Below are positions 56,852 through 64,000 of a DNA stretch of 64,000 nucleotides, piece after piece. Numbering within the stretch: the stretch's first letter is position 1; every line of letters begins with the position of its first letter. Location: contig NW_023604295.1 in the NCBI RefSeq assembly GCF_014898055.3, forward strand, positions 72,814,301-72,878,300, given 5' to 3'. A model generated the notes under the pieces. The model did not search any database, was not told where the DNA came from, and saw nothing but the letters and a program-made list of their open reading frames with translations. This stretch comes from Talpa occidentalis (taxonomy: Eukaryota > Chordata > Mammalia > Eulipotyphla > Talpidae). Position numbers and translations under genes: made by a program.

Positions 56852-57165
56852 ATTTTTTTTTTAATAGAGGCATGTTTTCTTTCTCTCTTTCTTTATTTGT
56901 TTGTTTGTTTTTTGTTTATACATGCACTGGGTACAGTCAGAAGCGCGGGAGGGTGAGAGAATTCACCATAGCCAGAGCGGGGAGCAGAGCAGGCAGAAGG
57001 ACCGAAGTACACTGCTGAGGGGAGCAGCGGGTGGCAGGAGAGGTCTGCGCGCCATGTGGGACCCTCCTCAGGTGTCCGGGGAGCAGCTGGGGATCGAACC
57101 GGCGCTGCAGAGGCCGGGGGCAGCTTCGCAACCCAGCGCTCAACCGCTGCGCCACGGGGGAGGCC
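56852..57165 (-). mobile_element. 64k-SINE, youngest 3'-extended type, 13-bp TSD
   Basis: CTCTTCTCTAAAT is exactly duplicated at 56839-56851 and 57166-57178. On its own strand the tail reads AGTGCATGTATAAAC, CAAA repeats, a GAAA-rich tract, then AAACATGCCTCTATTAAAA (complement of the region around 56865-56874). Third member of the extended group. Confidence 0.97.
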
Positions 57166-57189
57166 CTCTTCTCTAAATTTTTATGGCAG

Positions 57190-57390
57190 TATATTTCAAT
57201 GCATAGATGCTTGGAGATCATAGTCAGTGTGCCTTAAGTTCAAGGCTCTGTAATAAGAGCAAACTTATTTTTATGTCTGATTCAGTTTCCTTAGGTGTAA
57301 TTAGCTATGAGAAGAGAACCTACATCATAGGGTAATTGTGTTTCTTAAAGAATGCTAAGGGCACAATAAAAAATAACTGCTGTCCTTATG
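57190..57390 (+). mobile_element. MIR
   Basis: GATCATAGTCAGTGTGCCTTAAGTTCAAGGCTC, TGATTCAGTTTCCTTAGGTGTAATTAG and AGAACCTACATCATAGGGTAATTGTGT: MIR in sense orientation. Confidence 0.75.
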
Positions 57391-57439
57391 TAGAATATCT
57401 GAATTTGACATGTAATGATCCAATCTAGTCCAACTAATG

Positions 57440-57540
57440 TGTTTTTTTTTTTTCTAGTAAGATTGTAAGCCATTCAAGGACAAGAATTTATGCTTTCTTT
57501 GTGTACCTCATAGTGAAAATAAACTCATTCTACTCATCAT
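57440..57540 (+). mobile_element. L2 3'-end fragment
   Basis: TAAGATTGTAAGCCATTCAAGGACAAGAATTTATGC...TGTGTACCTCATAG matches the 'ACTGTAAGCTCCTTGAGGGCAGGGA' type end of L2. Confidence 0.55.
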
Positions 57541-57767
57541 ATTTTCCTTGTCAGTGAGTTAAGTTAAAATGTTTTATAAGGAAACTGTTTAATGATTTTA
57601 ATACTATGGAGGCTATTTTCAAAGTCACTACTTTATTCATGCACCATATGTTTACCGTTACCTTACGACTTTGCTCAACCGACTCCACAAATCTTTTAAT
57701 TTGGATTCTTTCCTAAGACAGTTTGTTGTACCCTTTGCAGATCTAGGTAATTTGCTCTTCAGGGATG
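57541..57767. other. Single-copy sequence, no gene seen
   Basis: Nothing supportable. Confidence 0.5.
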
Positions 57768-57775
57768 CATATCTT

Positions 57776-58008
57776 TTTCTTCTTTTTTTTTTTTTTAAGA
57801 TTTTATTTATTTATGTGTAGGCCAGATGTGCGGGGGTGGGGGGGGTGAGAGGATTCACCAGAGACAGAGTGGGAAGCAGAACAGGCAGACTGACTGAAAC
57901 ACACTGCTGAGGGTAGCAGTGGAAAAAACAGGAGAGGTCAGCTGCGCTATGTGGGTCAGCTCCCTGAACAGTCTCATTGAACCTTACCCCTAGCCTATCC
58001 GGGAGGCC
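57776..58008 (-). mobile_element. 64k-SINE, older subfamily, partly deleted
   Basis: T tract, TTATGTGTAGGCCAGATG, GATTCACCAGAGACAGAGTGGG, ACACTGCTGAGGGTAGCAG. The head is badly damaged: CTCATTGAACC then CCGGGAGGCCC, with the B-box to A-box spacer missing. CATATCTT flanks it at 57768-57775 and 58009-58016. Confidence 0.9.
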
Positions 58009-58016
58009 CATATCTT

Positions 58017-58795
58017 CTAATCATTTTCATCATTTCAACTCAAGAGGTAAATATTCTGATAGAGTCCCAACTGATGTTCATTTCACTTAACTTTTTCAGT
58101 AATAATCAGAGAATTCTGATGAAATATTATTTAATTTCTACATAGCATTTGTGGTAAGCTGCAAGGGATCAATATGGAAAAGATAAGTGCTTTGTGAGAT
58201 GTTTTGCAATATCTATACAAAGTCAGGACAATAAAATGAGAAATAAGATTTTATTGATAACCTCTTCTGTCATTATCAACTGAGATGACTTCTATGTTAT
58301 TACAGCATTATTAGCATTAGGTGAAAAAAAGTCACTCAATCCAGTTTCTCTTAAATGTTGATGTCATTTAAGGGGTATTTTTATTGACTATTATAAGGAA
58401 TCAAATTAAATATATAGGTATATGTAACCCCACTTTTATGATTGTGTCCTACCAGTTTTTAAATTTTATTATTTATCTACTTATTCTCAAATATGTCATT
58501 GCAGAGGTGCATTTTGCCACTCTTAGTTACATGTCATTTCACAGTAGAAATTCCACAAAAGCTTCAAACTGGAATTCACATCCAAGCGAAGAGGTTTCAA
58601 ATTGAAATTCTAAGCACAATTGAGGTCATTCAACATATTGTTTTGGCAGAAATACAGAAAAGCATGTGTCTTTAAAATTTCCTGGAAAATATAAACTGTT
58701 ACTGAAAAGGTAAAGGCTATAGCCTTAGAATTATAAATAACTTTAGTTTGATTTACATATCTGGATCATTAGGAGACTTTCAGACATAAGTGGTT
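58017..58795. other. Single-copy sequence, no gene seen
   Basis: AT-rich. Two overlapping short frames at 58384-58675 show nothing recognisable. Confidence 0.5.
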
Positions 58796-59011
58796 GGGCC
58801 TCCCTGGTGGCCTAGGGGTTAAGTCTCAGCCTTATCTCTGCTACTGCCTGAGTTTGATCCCTAGCCAGAGAGCTATCCCACATATGGAGCAGCAGACCTC
58901 TCCTGGCTTGTTCTGCTGTTCTGTTCCCCACAATATCTCTGGTGAATCTTCTCACCCCCTACACCTATGGCCTATACCCAAGTCCTTCTATGTTTAAAAA
59001 AAAAAAAAAAA
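58796..59011 (+). mobile_element. 64k-SINE, older subfamily, degraded
   Basis: GGGCCTCCCTGGTGGCCTAGG head, GAGTTTGATCCCTAGCC, CAGCAGACCTCTCCTGG, then a shortened body (CAGCAGTGTA segment lost) and CAAGTCCTTCTATGTTTAAAA end. Confidence 0.92.
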
Positions 59012-62009
59012 GAATTAGGTACACATACATGTTTGACAGATAAGATAAATGTCATAATAATGCTTTAATATCTTAGTAATTATTGCTTAAAATAAGTTAC
59101 GCTTTATCTAAAAATGAATTATTGGGGATTTTTATAAGTCTATTTTGAAAGTAATCAATATGTAATGTCATTTTCCTTGATATACATTGTGAAATGTTGT
59201 GAAAATTTTATCAGATACTTCTAAGCTATTATTTTCTCTTACAACTTTCTTAATTAAGCATAACAATAAAAAACAGTAATTCAGCTTATATGATTCAGAG
59301 TAAGAAATACTAATGCTCCTTAATTATAAGTAGCTTTAATCATAATTTCTGACTGTGGAATACATAAGAACATAGGTAATTTAATTTACACATATATGTA
59401 ATATACATTGATAATAGTTATGATGTGTGGATTATGGAAATAGCCCCCTAAACCAGAACAGAATAGCAGCAAGTCAGGAGGTCAAACAAGAAAACTGAGA
59501 ATAAGGACAAAATAGAACATGAACAACTATGAGGGAATTTGGAATCATATACTGATAGAAGCTTATTATATGTTATCTAAAAAGAAAAATCAGAATTATG
59601 AAGTAAGAAGATTTTTTTTAATGTTTTAAAATTTATTTTTAATGGAGGTAATATGCAGGTACCCCCATCAGGAATTACCACTATAGCGGCATAGTGGACC
59701 CACCAGCAAACTCACCCATACTCCACCACCTTAGGCAGGAGGATTTGATGAGCTCTTCTCTCAAGCATCATGTTTTTCTCACATGAACAATGAACTCTGC
59801 TTTTGATATCTAGAACATTTATATTCCAAAATTACTTAAACAAATACTATCTTCCAAGAGCTAAAGCAAAGTAATTTGCATCAAACTGCTATCAGAAGTC
59901 AGTGACAGTTAATTTTCTCTTGTTCGATTTAACTGTGAGTCCTAAAGTCATCCACTGAATAAATTGTGGCACAAATTTTAATCACCCACAGGGATAAACC
60001 ACAGTGTGAACATACAGTACAGACCTAATGAATTAGTTGTAAGTTAAAAGTTAGCCTGTGGCTTAGAAATCTCAGAATTTGAATAGAAATATAATACTCT
60101 CATCCTGTCTCCTGTGTTCTCCCAGAAAAATAACCTGAGGCTTTTTGACAAACAGTCCAAAGGTCTTATGCCCTTTGGAAATTAAGATGACATTATTTAG
60201 GTGAAAAGTTTAATGGGACCCTTTTGAGAGTTTTATTCGAGTTTGTAATTTTGCATGGAAAAAATTGCTCTTTCCATTCACCTATTTTCTTTCATTACTT
60301 TGCACTTATTTCATTTCTTTAAAAAATCATTTTATGAAAATAAAACAGAGATACTAACAAGAAAAGGCAAGTTTAAAGGTGTTTTGAACCCTAAAAATGA
60401 AGGTTAGTAACTTTTATCCCAGGTAACTCTACAGAGTCTCCTTAAGGTTCTTGAACTTTATTTCTCATCCTGGCACCAGTTAATCTTCTTGGCTCTAAAG
60501 TCCACTTCTAGGACAGAGTGACAGCCTCACATCTATAATCACAGTTTCTGGTAACTCAAGAGAGCCACAGGCCAAAATTTTCTCCCACGAGAGCAATGGG
60601 CCCAGACCCAAAGACAGCTCAGGAGATCGATTGTAATAAAGCTACTATTTCTTTTCCAGAACTATTCATTCTTAAATGAAGAAATGTTTGAAGTAAAACC
60701 CATGGTCTACAACATATATAACTTCCTAACTTTTTCCAATCTTTCTGAACAGTCTATATCATAGGAAGAGAAGAAATTAAGTAGGAAAACTACAAGGCAT
60801 GGCTTATAAGTTGTTGAATAAATGGATGAATGGATTAGTGAATGTCATGCTTACTTAAAGATGATCACATAATGCAATTATTCAATTTGAATTTAGGGGG
60901 AAAATCAAAAATACCTTAAAGAACCTATATAAATATATTAGAAGGAAATTCAATAGAAAAAAATTTAAATATAAATGTATTACTGTCATTTTGCCTGTTT
61001 ATTAACTTAATGAGAAAACATATTTATCTTCTGCTAATGATTTCATGGATTTGAAGTTTGCTCATTTCTTTCTTTTAATTTTAATTTAATCATTAACTTT
61101 AATCAAATATTCTCTTCTGTATCAGGATAGGATCATCTGAAATAAGTCTTAGCACATTGTGGGATTTAGTATTGTATTGTTTCTTTTTAATATAACGACT
61201 TCAGTTGCCAAGATTATTTAGAAACTTGAAAAAGACACCATACACATCCTCATCATTAGAGATCCTATTCTATGTTTTAGAGACAACTTGAAAGACATTT
61301 TCTCTCTCTGGAGACTGGGAATAGAGGATACAGGAACTAGGACATGGGCAAAGGAAAAGTAGTAGGTTAAGAATGATTTTATTTTCAGTTTTTACCACTT
61401 GAATTATAGTCATTTTTCCTATGAGTATCTTTATCAAAAAATGACTAGTTTAATATCATACCCAACTCCAAGAGGGTGACACTTATCAAAGGATTGTGTA
61501 GTTTTTCTTATATGCAGGTTGAATCATTTTTCTGAAGTTTTGCAATGACTTATTTCCTTTTTAATACTGTGATTGATGTTATATATGCCATTAGAATATC
61601 CGGGACACTAGTGGTCACGTCCTTCAAAGAATGCAAGCTTGGTTGTTAATGGTCTGACACACGTATACATACTCCAGAGGTGAAGAGCCCATCACAATGA
61701 AACCTCCTTACTCAACATTATCCATTCAGCTAGAGAAAAGTTCATGTTCATTGTGGGGCATCTTACTAAATTCCACGAGTGAAAGTTCTCCACCTGCATA
61801 TTCACTATGATACATTTTTGGATAAATCTGGTCCATTTCACAACATGTCATAGATTTCTATTAGTAATACTATGCATACTACCATAATTTGTTACATCAG
61901 TTGAAAGAATAGTATGCATCAGTCAAATTAGGTCTTGAAGATGCCAACAAAATATATAATTTTCATCCTGGCTCTTATAGAGATTTTGCATTTCCATGAG
62001 CTGATCACG
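59012..62009. other. Single-copy sequence, no gene seen
   Basis: 3 kb, AT-rich. A T-tract-led segment at about 59605-59730 (TTAATGGAGGTAATATGCAGGTACCC) may be an old L1 3' end, not certain. No coding frame of note and no RNA gene. Confidence 0.45.
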
Positions 62010-62022
62010 CACACAACTTCTT

Positions 62023-62310
62023 TTTTTTTTTTTTAAAGATTTATTTTTATTTATTTATTTATACAAGCACTGGGTACAGTCAGAAGCGTAGGAGGGTGAG
62101 AGAATTCACCAGAGCCAGAGCGGGGAGCAGAGCAGGCAGAAGGACCGAAGTACACTGCTGAGGGGAGCAGCGGGCGGCAGGAGAGGTCTGCGCGCCATGT
62201 GGGGCCCTCACCCGGTGGCCAGGGAGCAGCCGGGGATCGAACTGGCACTGCAGAGGCTGCAGGCAGCTTTGCAACCCAGCGCTCAACCGCTGCGCCACCG
62301 GGGAGGCCCC
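62023..62310 (-). mobile_element. 64k-SINE, young subfamily, perfect 13-bp TSD
   Basis: Near-consensus full copy, ending CACCGGGGAGGCCC. CACACAACTTCTT is exactly duplicated at 62010-62022 and 62311-62323. Frames of 88 and 110 codons are read-throughs. Confidence 0.97.
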
Positions 62311-62323
62311 CACACAACTTCTT

Positions 62324-62629
62324 AATGAGTAACCTGTCTTAATATTTATAGCTTTCACAAGTTCTCCCCCCTTCTCCCATGGCTTCTTTCTACACAGGTT
62401 GTTAATTCTCACAATCAGTTCAATACCCTAATACATTAAAATATAATCTTATGAAATAGACTTCTAGATACACTAAGAAATCCCCAAGTCTAGCATACTA
62501 AGATTACTACTTTTCTTATCTCCACTTCATTTATTCATTTCCATTCTTCAAGTGTTTTTTTTTAATTACCTTCAAAGGTGGGGGTGTGTAAGAAATATAT
62601 CTAAAAATAATAAATTCAGCAACCCCCCC
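62324..62629. other. Single-copy sequence, no gene seen
   Basis: Ends in a C-tract (CCCCCCCCCC near 62623-62632). Nothing else. Confidence 0.5.
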
Positions 62630-63775
62630 CCCAAAATAAACTAATTAGAAAATGGGCAGTACAGCTAAATAGAGATTTCTCCAAATAAAATATACAGATT
62701 GGTAACAGGTACATGATAACAATGTACATCATCACCTACCACCAGGAAAATGCAAATCAAAAACATAATGAGATACCACCTGACACCCATAAAAAGGGTC
62801 CATACCAAAAAAGACCAGAAACAATAAGTGTTGATGAAAATGTGGAGAAAAAGTTACCCTGATGCACTGTTACTGGTAATGTAGGCTATTAAGCCTCTAT
62901 GGAAAATAGTATGAAAGATTCTCAAAACATTAAAAATAGATCTACTATATGATCCAGCAATTCTGGTGCTAGGTGTTTACCTGATGAATACAAAAACACT
63001 TAATTTGGAAGGATATAGCTACTTCTATGTTCATTGCAGCACTATTTATAATAGAAAAGTAATGGAAACAACCTAAATTCTTAAGAACATATAAAAGAGG
63101 GTCTCCCTGGTAGTGTAGGGGTTAAAGACAGCACTATCAAACTGTCACCAGCCACAGAAGCACCAGTTAGATCCTCAGCAGGCCAGGGAGCAACCACATG
63201 GTGCAGCAGACCTCTCCTGCCTCGCACACTATTCTCAGCAGTGTATTTCAGTAGATCTGCCTGTTCTGTTCCCCACTTTCTTTGGTGAATCCTCTCAACC
63301 CCCACAACTCTGGCCTACATCCCAGTTCTTGTATGCATAAATAAATCTTTTTTTAAAGAACATATTAAAGATAAGGTATATATACAAAATAGAATATTAT
63401 TCAGCTATTTAAAAAAAATCATCTCTTGCCATTTGCAACAACATGGAAGGAATTAGAGTGGAAAATGCTATGAAAGATAAGTTAGAAGGGAAAAGACAAA
63501 TATTACGGTTTCACTTATATGTGGAATATAATTAAACAAAACTAAGGATCAGACGAAACCACACCAAAACAAGCCCTAGAAATCTGACTCTAAAACAGGC
63601 TACCAGTAGGGAAGGGGGTGTCGGTTGAAGAGCAGATGCAGAAAGGGGTTCATTGGAATGGTGGGGGCTATGGGTGACTTGGTGGTGGGTGTGATGTGGT
63701 TACATACATTTGAAGATTATACTATAACACTGCAGTGTTATAAACCAATATAACCTAAATCAATTACCATTTCTG
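62630..63775 (+). mobile_element. LINE-1 3' end, split by a SINE
   Basis: Sense ORF2 C-terminus remnants (AATGGGCAGTACAGCTAAATAGAG, AAATGCAAATCAAAAACATAATGAGATACC, GATCCAGCAATTCTGGTGCTAGG) and, after the SINE, AGAATATTATTCAGCTATTT and CAACATGGAAGGAATTAGAGTGG. The 3' UTR follows with GGGAAGGGGGTG. Decayed and without an open frame. Confidence 0.87.
63098..63355 (+). mobile_element. 64k-SINE, older subfamily, inside an L1
   Basis: GGTCTCCCTGGTAGTGTAGG head, CAGTTAGATCCTCAGC, CAGTTCTTGTATGCATAAATAAATC end. AAGAACATATAAAAG (63083-63097) and AAGAACATATTAAAG (63356-63370) differ at one base. The host L1 is therefore older than the older SINE class. Confidence 0.95.
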
Positions 63776-64000
63776 TCTGCATGTATGAAACATACTGAGT
63801 TTTGCATATTTTGAACATTATATAAATGAAATTCATGTCGCCATGACATGAATGCATGTTTTTGATTTATGATTGTTCTCACATTCAAATTACTTTTTTT
63901 TTCAGAAATAACCTATGTTAATCTGACAACCTCTGATTCTCTTTTTATACCTTTATCAAATGTATAAAAATTTCCATTATATACACAGAAACAAAATTCA
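63776..64000. other. Single-copy sequence, no gene seen
   Basis: A small hairpin, ATTCATGTC / GACATGAAT, lies at 63831-63853. Nothing else. Confidence 0.5.

Noticed and set aside
63831..63853. 9-bp-arm hairpin near the end of the window
   Set aside because: Short enough to occur by chance in 64 kb of AT-rich DNA.

Overview
This window looks like AT-rich, gene-poor nuclear DNA from a placental mammal. L2 and MIR remnants, ERVL-MaLR (MLT1-type) LTRs, many 5'-truncated LINE-1 copies and a very dense tRNA-derived SINE family all point that way. I found no intact host protein-coding gene. Nearly every open reading frame is a read-through of a SINE or L1, or a chance frame. The SINE does not match the families I can recall from carnivores, whales and ruminants, horses, camelids, vesper or horseshoe bats, hedgehogs, colugos, primates or rodents. 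I read the host as probably laurasiatherian but cannot name it; pangolin is only a weak guess by elimination.

The dominant feature is that SINE, here called the '64k-SINE': about 36 copies, one per 1.8 kb and roughly 15% of the bases. A full copy is about 260-300 bp. It has a tRNA-like head (A box near TGGCGCAGCGG, B box near GGTTCGATCCC), a body containing CAGACCTCTCCTG, CCCCTCAGCAGTGTA and CTCTGGTGAAT, and a 3' end ...TTGTATAAATAAATAAATCTT followed by poly(A). There are two age classes. Older copies have no CCGG(C/A)CACCGG segment and end CCCCAGTTCTTGTATGCATAAA. Younger, CpG-rich copies carry that segment and end GACTGTACCCAGTGCTTGTATAAA. Many young copies have perfect 12-18 bp target-site duplications (TSDs), as expected for mobilisation by L1. 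Unusual derivatives are present: two head-only copies with their own tails and the same 3' breakpoint, one tail-only copy with a TSD, and three young copies sharing an extra 3' extension.

Layout: 1-5.3 kb, single-copy DNA, SINEs, two L1 pieces and an MLT1 LTR. 5.6-7.3 kb, an L1 split by a SINE, a MIR and two head-to-head SINEs. 7.3-12.2 kb, mostly single-copy with an 87-bp direct duplication. 12.2-18.6 kb, SINE-rich. 18.7-19.7 kb, a candidate LTR. 20.4-23.2 kb, an L1, SINEs and a perfect 18-bp-arm palindrome. 23.9-25.6 kb, a tetranucleotide array and a GC-richer block with possible gene remnants. 26.1-27.8 kb, an L2. 29-35 kb, L1 3' ends and SINEs. 35.7-37.0 kb, the youngest L1, with an open ORF2 C-terminal frame. 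37.6-38.5 kb, an LTR split by a SINE, then another SINE. 39.7-41.7 kb, a twin-primed (5'-inverted) L1. 42-49 kb, largely single-copy with a tRNA-Val-like fragment, a MIR and an MLT1 LTR. 49.8-51.2 kb, an L1 followed by a SINE. 54-58 kb, a SINE cluster including a nested pair. 58-64 kb, quiet, ending in an L1 split by a SINE.

The elements act as a parasite pair: L1 supplies reverse transcriptase and endonuclease, and the SINE uses them. The window records several rounds of that process rather than a host operon or pathway. Boundaries of old repeats are approximate, and family names beyond MIR, L2, L1 and MLT1 are inference.
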